From positions 124,001-188,000 of the forward strand of contig CAVWUA010000012.1 of NCBI GenBank assembly GCA_963758025.1: a stretch of 64,000 bases of DNA. Direction: 5' to 3'. The notes under the pieces are model-generated. The model searched no databases. It saw nothing but the letters and a program-made list of their open reading frames with translations, and had not been told where the DNA came from. Below are positions 12,001-20,885 of the stretch, in pieces. A program made the position numbers and the translations under genes. The DNA comes from CAVWUA01 sp963758025. GTDB taxonomy: Bacteria > Planctomycetota > Planctomycetia > Isosphaerales > Isosphaeraceae. Position 1 is the first letter of the stretch; every line of letters begins with the position of its first letter.

Positions 12001-12125
12001 GGGCTGGCCGGTTCGACGTGCGGCCGGGGGCGGCTCCGTCGCCAGCGTCGGCGTTCGCGCGTGCCGTTGGAGGAGCCGGATGGCGCGCGACGACGCTCCG
12101 GCCAGGGCCACGGGATCATTGCCAT
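9036..12125 (-). CDS. Ser/Thr protein kinase with membrane segment and TPR-like C-terminus (multiple frameshifts)
   Basis: With indels repaired, the order is: an N-terminal region of about 130 residues, the glycine loop GRGSFARVF, the ATP lysine in VVVKVS, PHIVEVLRHAEADGG, the catalytic loop HGDLKPSN (HRD variant), DFN in place of DFG, and MAPERL. One membrane helix (LALAAGLLIIGGG, near 10,640) leads to a long helical-repeat tail. Breaks lie near 11,520, near 11,330 in a run of seven G, at 9,255-9,300, and at 9,108-9,112 in a run of five A. A TAG at 9269 ends the longest uninterrupted frame, but the coding signal continues to a TGA at 9036 (RPELLDRIEDRAHEPNADLP). The start overlaps the sigma-factor stop by 10 bases, so the pair is translationally coupled. 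Confidence 0.85.
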
Positions 12126-12715
12126 CGCTGGGCCTCCCGTTCCAGACGCTCGCGGATCGCCCCGATCACCCGGCGCACCGAGCGCTCGTTCATGCCGGTA
12201 CGCTCGGCGATCTCGTCGAAAGTCAGCCCCTGCCGCCGCAGTTCGACGACCCGGGCCTCGACCGGGTCGCGCCCGGCCAGAAGCCGGTCGAGCTGGTCGG
12301 CCACCGTGGCCTCTTCACTGGGCGTCGGGTCGTTCGCGACGACGGCGCGCGGCTGCTCGCGGTCGCCCCGGCGGACGTACAGGCTCTCCTCGCGGCTGAT
12401 GTCGTACTTGCGCGTGCGGGTGCGGCGGCGGTACTCCTCCAGCACCTTGTTCCGCGCGACGCCCGCCAGGTAGCCCTGAAACTGCCGGGGATTGTCCAGG
12501 GGCAGCCCCTCGGTCCCCTCCGGCGTGGCGAAGATGCTCTTCCAGATCGACTGGACGAAGTCCATCGAGTCGAACTGCGAGCGCAAGGCCCGGGGCAATC
12601 GCACGCGGACCATCATGCGGACGTCCTCCTCGAACGTCTGCAAGAGCCGCTCCAGGGCGGCCTCGTCCCCGTCACGCGCCCGCGACACCAGGTCGGCGAA
12701 ATCCGCGTCGTCCAT
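12116..12715 (-). CDS. ECF-type RNA polymerase sigma factor
   Basis: A 199-residue sigma-70-family protein with only regions 2 and 4. Region 2 includes LRSQFDSMDFVQSIWKSIF and FQGYLAGVARNKVLEEYRR. Region 4 is a helix-turn-helix, GLTFDEIAERTGMNERSVRRV. It directs polymerase to a dedicated promoter set. No anti-sigma gene is present; instead the next gene is a membrane Ser/Thr kinase that overlaps its end, an arrangement common in planctomycetes where the kinase is thought to control the sigma factor. The frame is intact. Confidence 0.92.
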   Translation of the reverse strand: MDDADFADLVSRARDGDEAALERLLQTFEEDVRMMVRVRLPRALRSQFDSMDFVQSIWKSIFATPEGTEGLPLDNPRQFQGYLAGVARNKVLEEYRRRTRTRKYDISREESLYVRRGDREQPRAVVANDPTPSEEATVADQLDRLLAGRDPVEARVVELRRQGLTFDEIAERTGMNERSVRRVIGAIRERLEREAQRWQ

Positions 12716-13289
12716 CGTCGTGCCCTCGCCCGAGACCCTCGGGGGAACCCCGACACCCGTTTAACTCACGGTGGCTTCGCTCGTCCTTGAGGTGGGCTTA
12801 AGAAAGATCGATTCCGCCGGCCCGCTCCGGCCTCGTCGCCGTTGTTTTAAAAAACATGCAGTACGACGGAATGCTTTAAGTGTGACGGTTTGCCAGACAG
12901 TTGTCAATCAGGTTTCGCGGTTTATCGCCAACTTTCGCCTGGATTCCGCGAGATTCCGAGGATAGGAGACGGACCGGTTTACTTGGGCGAGGAGGCATAG
13001 TGTATGACATGGCCAGAGGGCCGGCAAAATTTTGAAAAAAATCCTGCCGGTTTCTGTCCGCGAGCGCAACCGAAGGGGTGCCGCCCGGCACGGGGAGTCG
13101 TGACCGCGGTGGGCCACGGTGATGTGGCCAGGACGACGCCATGACGGCAAACGTCCCCGATCGGAGCCACGGCCCGGAGCCGCCGGCTCCGATCGGGGAC
13201 CAGGTGAACGGAAACCCGAATCGGCCTGCATTCGTGAAAAGCCACCCGTCGCCGGAAACCTTCCGGTTGTGGACACGGAGCCCCTCGCC
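12716..13289. other. Divergent promoter region between ECF sigma and primary-type sigma genes
   Basis: About 570 bases without a gene between two divergently transcribed sigma-factor genes. The stretch at 12,840-13,040 is relatively AT-rich for this genome (runs such as TTGTTTTAAAAAAC) and is the best place for promoters. A 16-bp perfect inverted repeat at 13153-13200 is listed separately. Confidence 0.5.
13153..13200. promoter_or_regulatory. 16-bp perfect inverted repeat upstream of sigma-70 gene
   Basis: The arms GTCCCCGATCGGAGCC (13153-13168) and their exact complement (13185-13200) flank a 16-base spacer. The element ends 89 bases before the sigma-factor start codon and has no T-tract. 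A regulatory hairpin in the leader, an operator, or a dispersed repeat are all possible; the sequence alone does not decide. Confidence 0.5.
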
Positions 13290-14188
13290 ATGATTCACGT
13301 TCAACCGGTGGACCGTTTCGCTTCGAGCAGCACCCTGGATGTCTATCTCCGCGAGATCCAGACGACGGATCTCCTCTCGGCCGACGAAGAGCGAGAACTG
13401 GCCGAGGCGATCCGCAACGGAGACAAGGATGCCCGCGCCCGGATGATCCAGGCGAACCTGCGGCTGGTCGTCAAGATCGCCCGCGAGTACCTCGGTCGCG
13501 GCCTGACCCTCGACGACCTGATCGGCGAGGGGAACCTCGGCCTGATCCGCGCGACCGAGCAGTTTGACCCCGCCTTCGGAACCCGCTTCAGCACCTATGC
13601 CGCCCACTGGATCAAGCAGGCGATCCGCCACGCCCTGACCAACACCGCCGCGACGATCCGCCTGCCGGCCCACATGGTCGGCCTCTTGACCCGCTGGCGG
13701 CGGACCGAGCGGGCCTTGCGTCGCGAGCTGGGGCACGATCCCGCGCCGAGGAAATCGCCGATCGGCTCGGCCTGAGCGCGGCCCAGCGCGTCATGGTCGA
13801 TCGCGCCTTGCGGGCACGCCAGGTCAGCCACGAGAGCGGCGACGACGAGCAAAACGGCGCCTGGAACGATTCGGCGGCCGACCCCGGCGCTCCGCCGGAG
13901 GCCGCGCTCGAAGACGCCGAGCAGCGACACGACCTGATGCGGCGGCTCGACCGGCTCGACGACCGCGAGCGGACCATCCTCGCCCTGCGGTTCGGCCTCG
14001 GAGGCGGCACCCCCCTGACGCTCAAGGAGGTCGGCAAGCGCCTGGGCGTGACCCGCGAGTGGGTCCGCAAGATCGAGATGCGGGCCGTCCGCAAGCTGGA
14101 AGACAACCCCGACACCCCGCCCACCGTCCGCACCCCCACCAAGCGTTCACCCCGCGCCGCCTGGTCCCGCCCGTTGAAGTCGGCGTGA
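13290..14188 (+). CDS. RpoD-like sigma-70 factor without region 1.1 (frameshifted)
   Basis: A primary-type sigma factor of about 300 residues. Region 1.2 is STLDVYLREIQTTDLLSADE. Region 2 includes LIGEGNLGLIRATEQFDP and FSTYAAHWIKQAIRHAL (core binding and -10 recognition). Region 4 is LDDRERTILALRFGL with the -35 helix VTREWVRKIEMRAVRKL. The first 150 residues and the rest are in different frames. Adding one base near 13,745 gives DPAAEEIADRLGLSAAQR, an ordinary region 3. Lack of region 1.1 and the small size suggest an alternative SigA-like factor rather than the housekeeping one. The start MIHVQP was chosen by homology. Confidence 0.88.
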
Positions 14189-14264
14189 ATCAAGACCGCG
14201 ATGACTCTCCGATCCAGAAGTGGCTGGGGCCCTGTCGCCAGGAAAAGGGCCCCGGGGGCGGCAA

Positions 14265-15597
14265 TCAGCGGTCCGGCCCCTCGAAGTTCAGCCGGCCGTA
14301 ATCCTCATAGCGGTGGAAGCTTGCCCGGCGGAGCGGGGCGGAGCTGGACAGGACCGGCTCGGTCCCTTCGGGGCCGTAGTCGTACCGGCAGAGGGCGAAC
14401 CGCCAGGTATCGCCCGGCGAGGGCTTGCCGCCGGTCGGGTTGAAGGCCGACCAGGGGATCATCCCCTCGACGGTCCAGCTCCGGTCGGGGATGTCCGGAT
14501 TGTTATTGTTGGACCGGCCTTCCACGTGCGTGACCGCTTTCAAGCCCAGCGGCGGTCGGGCCGCCAGGGTGTCGAAGTCGAACCCGCGCTCCGGGAACGC
14601 CAGTTCCAGGTAGGCGGCGCGCGGGTTGACCTGGAACTCGTAGTAGGCTGGCGCGTCGGGATCGGGCCGGAAGAACATCTCGAAGACGTCCCCCAGCCAG
14701 AGCCGGTCGTTGCGGCCGACGCCGTGGGAGCGGATCTCGGTGTCGGCCATCGTCGCGGCGAAGTAGAGCGCCTGGTCGTCCCAGACGAGCCGGGCGCGGG
14801 TCGCGCCGGGGGTTGAGGGGGTGCCGTTCCAGTACGCGGGGAAGCGGTCGATGACCTCGGCGCCCGCCCAGGCGGGGTCGTCGAGCTTGCCGTCGAGCGT
14901 CGGGGGCGTCTTGATCCAGCGGCAGGAGGCCTCGCGGGTCGCTTCGGGTTCGTCGAGGGCTTTGATAATCTCCCCGGCCACCTTCGCGCCGAGGCGCTGG
15001 TACGCCTCCTTCGTGTAGTGGACGCCGTCGGAGACCAAGGCCTTTTCCGGCCCAAGCTCCTTGACGAAGGCGTGCAGGTCGTCAATGACCACCTCGGGGT
15101 AATCGGCCAGGACCTCGCGCGACGCCGTTGTAGGCTTCGACGTCGGCTTCCAGGCGATCGAACGGCTTGACCGTGTTGTGGCGTTCGTCGAGCACCGGCG
15201 TCGTCGTGGCGAAGAGGATGCGTGCGTCGGTTTCCTCCGTCAGCCGCTTGAGGATCGTTCGCAGGTTCTCCTTGTAGGCGTCAAGTTCCACCTGATGCGT
15301 GCGAGTCTTTCGGTCGAGCTTCAGGTCGTGCAGGCCGGCGTTGATGTGGATGACGTCCGGCTGGCGGTCGATCACCCAAGCGTCGAGGTTCTTGAGCACG
15401 TTGCTGGAATCCCCGCCGTTTTCCCGAGGACTGACAACCTCGGCCTTGCCTTGAAGTTGCTCGGTCACGTAGGGGGTATAGCCGATGCGGATCGAGTCGC
15501 CGATCAGGACGACGACCGGCAGCGTGTCTTTCTCCTGGGCGGTCGCGGAAGCCCCCACGAGCGCCGGGAGCAGGGCGAGAAGCGAAGCGATGCGCAT
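14265..15597 (-). CDS. Secreted SGNH-type hydrolase fused to a CBM9-like domain (frameshifted)
   Basis: About 440 residues. A signal peptide (MRIASLLALLPALVGASATA) precedes an SGNH/GDSL esterase domain with the block I serine in VVLIGDSIR, NGGDSSNVL, HINAGLHDL and the block V motif DGVHYTKEAY. From about residue 245, TPPTLDGKLDDPAWAGAEV through RYDYGPEGTEP matches the carbohydrate-binding family 9-like fold. A one-base shift near 15,121 splits the SGNH domain; repair gives YNGVAREVLADYPEVVIDDL. It probably acts outside the cytoplasm, removing acyl groups from polysaccharide; the substrate is unknown. A 30-bp inverted repeat starts 29 bases upstream of the start codon. Confidence 0.82.
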
Positions 15598-15625
15598 GGT
15601 CGTTCGAGCCTCTTTGTACTGGCTG

Positions 15626-15712
15626 CCGCATGGCAAACGGCGGATTCTGGATTCCCGAAGTTCTTTGTCTCTTTGACAACCTGGAATCCGGAATCCGCCG
15701 TTTGCCATGCGG
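15626..15712. repeat. 30-bp inverted repeat between divergent genes
   Basis: The arms 15626-15655 and 15683-15712 are complementary at 29 of 30 positions, with one T/C difference that still allows G-U pairing. The loop is 27 bases. The arms contain GGCAAACGGCGGATTC. It lies in the promoter region of the SGNH gene (minus strand) and upstream of the glycosyltransferase (plus strand). The size and symmetry suggest a dispersed palindromic element rather than a terminator. Confidence 0.75.
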
Positions 15713-15900
15713 AACTCAATAGGATGTAAATGCCAGGTGATGACGGCTTGTCGTCGAGGATAGCCGGGCACGCGCACCCGGGCAACCGGCGGGAGGTCCT
15801 TTCCGCGATTGACCTTTTCGCGATCATCGGCCACCATGCGGACGATGTTCCCGGAGGGTTCGGGCACGGAGAGTCCCGGCATCATGAGGAGTCGGCACGG

Positions 15901-17637
15901 ATGCTCGACCGACAGCTTCGACAACGCGTTGGCCTCTCATCGTGGGGTTTGATCGCGCTGGGCGTTGCGGTGAGGGTGGCGGCGGTGCTGGTCTTGCAGA
16001 GCCACACCATTCCGCACAGCACGTATGAGCACGGCGAGATTGCCGAGAGCCTGCTGGCCGGGCGGGGGTTCTCGGTGCGGTTTCTCGGGGCGGAGGGGCC
16101 GACCTCGCAGCAGGCGCCCTTGTACCCGTTGCTGGTCGCGGCGGCCTATGCGGTGGGAGGCGTCGGCACGCCCCGGGCGTTGCTGATTCTGGAGCTGGGC
16201 CAGGCGTTGCTGGGGGGCCTGCTGGTGGCCTCGGTGCTGGCCCTGGCTCGCGAGATCGTTCCCGGTCGGCCGCGCGTCGCGTGGGTGGCCGGCCTGATCG
16301 CCGCGCTGCATCCGACGCTCATCTACGCGGCGACCCACGTGCAGGTTGCCGCCCTGGCCCCCTGGCTGTTGACGGCGACGCTGGCCTCGGCCTACCGCGC
16401 GGGGCGAACCGGGCGGAGCCGCGATGCCGGAATCACGGGCCTCTGGCTCGCCGCCCTGACCCTGACCGACCCGATCCTGGCGCTGGTCGCTCCGGGCGTG
16501 GCCTGGGCAATCTGGCGGGCCGGCGGAAACTGGGGAGAGAAGGCGGGCACGATGAACCAACGCGATGCGCCGCGATCTCGGGCCGTCTTCAGCCCCGGAG
16601 GGGCGATCGTTCCTAGCCCAGGGCGTGAGCCCTGGGAACACCGGGACAAGACGTCCCCTCCGCCTGCAATGGGAGCCCCGAAGGGGCGGCAGTCCGATCC
16701 GAAGTCCCGGCGACTGCCGCCCCTTCGGGGCTGGAACACGAGAGAACGTCACGTCCTCCCAGGGCGTGAGCCCTGGGCTAGGAACAGCCGCCCCTCCGGG
16801 GCTCAGGAGGGAGGGCCTGAGAATATTGCTCATCGCGTAAGCCAGGGGAAGCGGCGGGCGGTCCGTCCGATTGCCCTGGTCGCTCTGGTGGCCGCGCTGG
16901 GGGTCGCCCCCTGGATCGTCCGCAACGCGGCGGTGCATGGCGAGCTGGTCTTCATCAAGAGCACGTTCGGCTACGCCTTCTGGCAGGGGAACTGCGCCCT
17001 GAGCGAGGGGACTGACAAGGTCGTCCGGGCGTCGGTCGAGCGAGCCCTGGAACGAGGGCAGGGCGGGGGGCTGTCGGAATGGAACCGGGCACTCTGGGAG
17101 GCGCGGCATGAGGCGGGCTATCTGGACGACATCGCCCTGACGCCCGCCGATTACCGGATGCTTGGCAACCTCTCCGAACCGGCGCGTTCTCGGCATTTAT
17201 TCCGCCAAGCCCTGGACGACCTGCGGGCCGAGCCGTTGCGTTATTGGACGCTCTGCCTGCGGCGCCTGCGGTACTTCGTGCTGTTCGACGAGACGAACCC
17301 GAAGACCCGCAACCCGCTCTATCGGGCGAGCCACCTCGGCCTGACGCTACTGGCCGTTCTGGGCCTGATCGTCGCGCGGCCGGAGGCGCGGCGGCGGCTC
17401 GGGCCGACGCTCTTGACGGCGGCCCTGATCGCCCTGTTCCATACGTTGACGATCGTCTCGGCCCGGTTCCACATCCCGATCGAGCCGCTGATGGGTCTCT
17501 GGGCCGCTTCGGCCCTCTCGCGCGGGGGTGGCTCCGGCTCAACCGCGACGGCTGACGACATCCAGGGCGTCGGGGTCGTGCGACGGCTTCGCCCCGTTGC
17601 GATCGATGGCGGAGGCCGACCGGGCGTGACGGCTTGA
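15901..17637 (+). CDS. GT39/ArnT-like polytopic glycosyltransferase with inserted repeat
   Basis: A 578-residue multi-span membrane protein resembling dolichyl-phosphate-mannose-type (GT39/ArnT/RgtA-like) transferases. It has an N-terminal membrane helix, a YEHGEIAESLLAGRGFS luminal segment, QQAPLYPLLVAAAY, and helices such as ALLILELGQALLGGLLVAS. It would move sugars from a polyprenyl carrier to a surface acceptor. Residues about 220-305 (SPGGAIVPSPGREPWEHRDK onward) are not family sequence; they are the translation of a palindromic repeat at 16591-16810 that leaves the frame open. The last ~30 residues overlap the converging small membrane-protein gene. The start is the ATG at 15901 with GAGGAG upstream. 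Confidence 0.75.
   Translation: MLDRQLRQRVGLSSWGLIALGVAVRVAAVLVLQSHTIPHSTYEHGEIAESLLAGRGFSVRFLGAEGPTSQQAPLYPLLVAAAYAVGGVGTPRALLILELGQALLGGLLVASVLALAREIVPGRPRVAWVAGLIAALHPTLIYAATHVQVAALAPWLLTATLASAYRAGRTGRSRDAGITGLWLAALTLTDPILALVAPGVAWAIWRAGGNWGEKAGTMNQRDAPRSRAVFSPGGAIVPSPGREPWEHRDKTSPPPAMGAPKGRQSDPKSRRLPPLRGWNTRERHVLPGREPWARNSRPSGAQEGGPENIAHRVSQGKRRAVRPIALVALVAALGVAPWIVRNAAVHGELVFIKSTFGYAFWQGNCALSEGTDKVVRASVERALERGQGGGLSEWNRALWEARHEAGYLDDIALTPADYRMLGNLSEPARSRHLFRQALDDLRAEPLRYWTLCLRRLRYFVLFDETNPKTRNPLYRASHLGLTLLAVLGLIVARPEARRRLGPTLLTAALIALFHTLTIVSARFHIPIEPLMGLWAASALSRGGGSGSTATADDIQGVGVVRRLRPVAIDGGGRPGVTA
16591..16810. repeat. Composite palindromic repeat inserted in a coding region
   Basis: The outer parts (16591-16640 and 16758-16810) are inverted copies containing CCTAGCCCAGGGCGTGAGC, itself partly palindromic (CCCAGGGCGTGAGCCCTGGG). 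The inner arms AGCCCCGAAGGGGCGGCAGT (16674-) and their complement (to 16731) form a central hairpin. The whole 220-base unit therefore folds on itself at two levels. It lies within the GT39-like gene without closing the frame. Confidence 0.8.
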
Positions 17638-17940
17638 GCCGGGCAGGCGCAGCATCACGAACGTCGCCGGCAGGATGCTCAGGAGCGCGACGCCCGAAAC
17701 CATGGTCCACAAGATCCGCTCTTGCTGGACGTCAGGGCCGTAACGGTGGTTGGGTATGCATAACTGGGCCACTCCCAGGATCATCAGCGGGAGACCGACT
17801 CCAACGGCCAGGGCCTTCCAGAGCGGCATGCGCGGCTCGTCGGATCGCTCGCGATGGCTGTACACCAGGATCAGCGCCAACGGCACCAGAACCAGGCAGA
17901 CGAGAAACACCAGCATCATCATGGAATCGGCGATGGTCAT
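17539..17940 (-). CDS. Small membrane protein, paralogue 1 of 3
   Basis: A 133-residue protein of unknown function. The N-terminal helix (MMMLVFLVCLVLVPLALILVY) is followed by basic residues, two further hydrophobic helices (ALAVGVGLPLMILGVAQL and ILWTMVSGVALLSILPATFV), then a hydrophilic tail ending HDPDALDVVSRRG. The tail DPDxxDxxxRRG and the three-helix layout are shared with the next two upstream genes, so all three come from duplication. Its 3' end overlaps the end of the converging glycosyltransferase gene by 99 bases. Confidence 0.65.
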   Translation of the reverse strand: MTIADSMMMLVFLVCLVLVPLALILVYSHRERSDEPRMPLWKALAVGVGLPLMILGVAQLCIPNHRYGPDVQQERILWTMVSGVALLSILPATFVMLRLPGSSRHARSASAIDRNGAKPSHDPDALDVVSRRG

Positions 17941-17985
17941 GGAGGGGAATCTCCCAGAAGACGAAGACTTGGGTTCGCGTCGTGC

Positions 17986-18429
17986 TCAGCCGCGTCGGCC
18001 GACGACGTCGATGGAATCGGGGTCAAAGGACGGTTTGTTGTTGATCCGTGGCTCGCCGACGAGCCGGTCGGAGGGGGTCGGCTCCGGCTGGGAGCCGCCC
18101 TCGAACAGCGTGCTGGCCAGTCGTAGCGAGGAGACGACGGCCACGATGCTGACGATCATCGCGGCAATCCAGGCCATCACATCGACGTCCCCCCGCAGGC
18201 TGACCATCCAGACGCAGAAGAACGCCCCGATCGGCACCAGGGCGCCGATGGCGATGCAGGTCAGGGCGGGACCGGCGTTGCTGCCCGGCAGGGGGCGGCC
18301 CAGCTCCATCGCCCGCAGGCGCTCCTCATGCTGATGCTGCCGCTCCTGGCGGCCGAGGACGTACCGCAGGATCATGATGACGGGCACCAGGACCAGCGGC
18401 ATCGCGACGGCGACGATCGCAATCATCAT
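17986..18429 (-). CDS. Small membrane protein, paralogue 2 of 3
   Basis: A 147-residue protein with an N-terminal membrane helix (VAMPLVLVPVIMILRYVLG), a charged juxtamembrane stretch RQERQHQHEERLRAMELGRP, two more helices (LTCIAIGALVPIGAFFCVW and MAWIAAMIVSIVAVVSSL), and a tail ending FDPDSIDVVGRRG. The RLRAMELGRPLP segment is seen in other planctomycete membrane proteins of unknown role. It lies 45 bases upstream of paralogue 1 and is probably in one operon with it. The topology suggests a cytoplasmic C-terminal tail that could bind a partner. Confidence 0.7.
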   Translation of the reverse strand: MMIAIVAVAMPLVLVPVIMILRYVLGRQERQHQHEERLRAMELGRPLPGSNAGPALTCIAIGALVPIGAFFCVWMVSLRGDVDVMAWIAAMIVSIVAVVSSLRLASTLFEGGSQPEPTPSDRLVGEPRINNKPSFDPDSIDVVGRRG

Positions 18430-18481
18430 ATCATTTCCATTTCATGATCAATTCGTCCCTTCCGGGTTGATTGTGATTGGT

Positions 18482-19009
18482 TCAGGTGTTGGCCGGCGTG
18501 TGCGTGTCGTGATGCCACCCGCGCTGGCCGGTCGTGTCGTAGGCGTCGGGGTCCATCGGCGGCTTGCCAATGGCCGCTTCGGATTGCTGGGGAGCGGGGG
18601 ACGTCTTGACTCTGGGTGGCGGTCAGGATCGTGCCACAGATGATCGCCGTCACGCCGACGGCGCCGGCGGCCGCCCAGACCGCGACGGCGGCGGCGGAAT
18701 CAATATCGCTGGAGGCCACGTAGGCGAGTCCGAAGACCCCGAGCGGCACCCCCGCGCCGATCGCGGCGGCCAGCCGGCCCGCCGACCAGAACGGCGTGTC
18801 ACTTGGCAACGGGACGGCCCAGCTCCATCGCTCTCAGCCGCTCGGCGTGCTCCATTTCGCGATCCTGGCGCACGCTCTGCGCGAGCCATCACGATGCAGA
18901 AGGCGACGAATCCGCCGATCACCAGCAGCAACGGAATGACGAAAAGGAACACCGAGAACGTGGGGGCGCTCACGGCCATCGTGGATGGCAGGCTCATTTG
19001 AGCGAACAT
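18482..19009 (-). CDS. Small membrane protein, paralogue 3 of 3 (frameshifted)
   Basis: The coding signal begins at the ATG at 19009 (GGAG six bases upstream). It passes through helix FLFVIPLLLVIGGFVAFCIV, shifts frame near 18,870 to give EMEHAERLRAMELGRP, shifts again near 18,795 to PSDTPFWSAGRLAAAIGAGV, and shifts once more near 18,605 to end PPMDPDAYDTTGQRG plus 12 residues before the stop at 18482. Repaired, it has the same three-helix plan, RLRAMELGRP segment and DPDAxD tail as the two downstream genes. It is the first gene of the putative operon and is divergent from glpK. The function is unknown. Confidence 0.6.
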
Positions 19010-19220
19010 GAAAGTCTCCTGGCGGATGTGTCTGTTTTGGAATAAATTCGATCGTTGGTTTTGAATATTATTTTCTGATCGTGCGGTGGATTGCCCCCTT
19101 GTGGGCGAAATCCTCCGGTACGTCCGCGCGGCGGGATGATGGGCGTGGTACGATGCCGGGCGTAAGGGGCCGATCACCTCGCTACCATGATATAACCTGT
19201 TCGAGTCGGAGAAACCTCTC

Positions 19221-20739
19221 ATGGCGCGCGACCACCTCCTCGTCATCGACCAGGGGACGACCAGCACACGTTCGGTTGTGTACGACCGGCAGGCCCGGAC
19301 CGTCGGGCAGGGGCAGGTGGAGGTCCCTCCGTCGTACCCGCGTAGCGGCTGGGTCGAGCACGACCCGGAGGCGATCCTCCGCTCGGTCCGGACGACCGTG
19401 GCCGACGCCCTGGCCGGTTCGGGCATCGGGGCCGACCGGATCGCGGGCATCGGGCTGACCAACCAGCGCGAGACGACCGTGATGTGGGACCGCGACTCGG
19501 GCCGCGCGGTCCACCCGGCGATCGTCTGGCAGGACCGCCGCACGGCCCCCTTCTGCGAGCAGCACCGCGATCGGCGCGCCTGGCTGGCCGAGCGCACGGG
19601 CCTCGTCCTCGACTCGTACTTCGCCGGCACCAAGCTCGCCTGGCTCCTGGAAAACGTCGAAGGGGCCAGGGACCGCGCCGAGGCCGGCGCGCTGGCCGCC
19701 GGCACGATCGACAGCCTCTTGATCTGGCACCTGACCGGCGGCAAGCGGTTCGTCACGGACGTCACCAACGCCTCGCGGACCTTATTGATGGACCTGCGGG
19801 CCCTCCAGTGGGCCGACGACCTCTGCGACTTCTTCGGCGTGCCGCGCGCGTTATTGCCGGAAATCTTACCCAGCTCGGGCATTTTCGGCGAAACCCAGGG
19901 GCTGGACTTCCTGCCCGACGGCCTGCCGATCGCCGGGGTGGCGGGGGACCAGCAGGCGTCGCTGGTCGGGCAGGGGTGCTTGCGAGCCGGGCAGGCGAAG
20001 TGTACGTATGGCACCGGGGCCTTCCTCCTGGTCCACACCGGCGCGGAGGTCGTCCCCTCGACCCGAGGGCTCGTGACGACCCTGGCGGCGACCCTCGGCG
20101 ATGGCCCGCCGCAGTACGCGCTGGAGGGGAGCATCTTCGTCGCCGGGGCCGCCGTGCAGTGGTTCCGCGACGGCCTGGAAGCCGTCGGCGCGGCCCCCGA
20201 GATCGACCCTTTGAGCGAGCAGTCCGACCCGGATTCCGAGATCCTGTTCGTCCCCGCCCTGACCGGCCTGGGGGCGCCTCACTGGGACGCCGAGGCTCGC
20301 GGCACGATCTTCGGCCTGACCCGCGCGACGTCTCTGGCCGACCTGGCGAGGGCGACTCTGGAGGGTGTCGCCTACCAGATCTCCGACCTGATCGACGCGA
20401 TGAACGCCGACCTGCCGACCTCGCTGGCCGAACTGCGTGTCGATGGCGGCATGGCCCGATCCGACCCGTTCCTCCAGTTCCAGTCCGACCTGCTGGGCCT
20501 GCCGCTGTATCGAAGCCCGCAGGTCGAATCGACCGCCCTGGGGGCGGCGCTGCTGGCGGGCCTGGCCGTCGGGCTCTGGCCCGACGCCGTCACCGCCGCC
20601 GAGCGGCTCCAGGCCGGAGCGCCAGCCGTTCCAGCCCGGCCGCGACGACGCCTGGCGCGCCAACGCAATCGACCGCTGGGATCACGCCGTCGAGACCGTC
20701 AAGCAGTATTATCGCAAGCGTCCCCGCCCGACCTCCTGA
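19221..20739 (+). CDS. glpK: Glycerol kinase (frameshifted near 3' end)
   Basis: An FGGY-family kinase of about 505 residues that phosphorylates glycerol to sn-glycerol 3-phosphate with ATP. Motifs seen are DQGTTSTRSVVYDRQ (N-terminal phosphate loop), GLTNQRETTVMWD, WQDRRTAPFCE, KCTYGTGAFLL, and FVPALTGLGAPHWD followed by RVDGGMARSDPFLQ. Near 20,625 the frame changes; the true C-terminus continues as FQPGRDDAWRANAIDRW to the stop at 20739. No glpD or glpF is beside it. The promoter is shared with the divergent membrane-protein operon. Confidence 0.92.
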
Positions 20740-20770
20740 ACGTCCACTGGAAGACGTCCACGAAAAGAAA

Positions 20771-20837
20771 CCGGGAACGAGGTCCCTACGGTCGACGTGA
20801 GCGCCGAATCGCAGGGGGGGAAGACCTCGTTCCCGGA
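20771..20837. repeat. 14-bp inverted repeat downstream of glpK
   Basis: CCGGGAACGAGGTC (20771-20784) and its exact complement (20824-20837) face each other across 39 bases. The element starts 31 bases after the glpK stop codon. There is no T-tract, so a dispersed palindromic repeat is more likely than an intrinsic terminator, although it could still block transcription. Confidence 0.65.
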
Positions 20838-20885
20838 CAGTCGCCCCGCCCGAAGACGGAGCGATTGTTCGCATTACGCGGAAGA

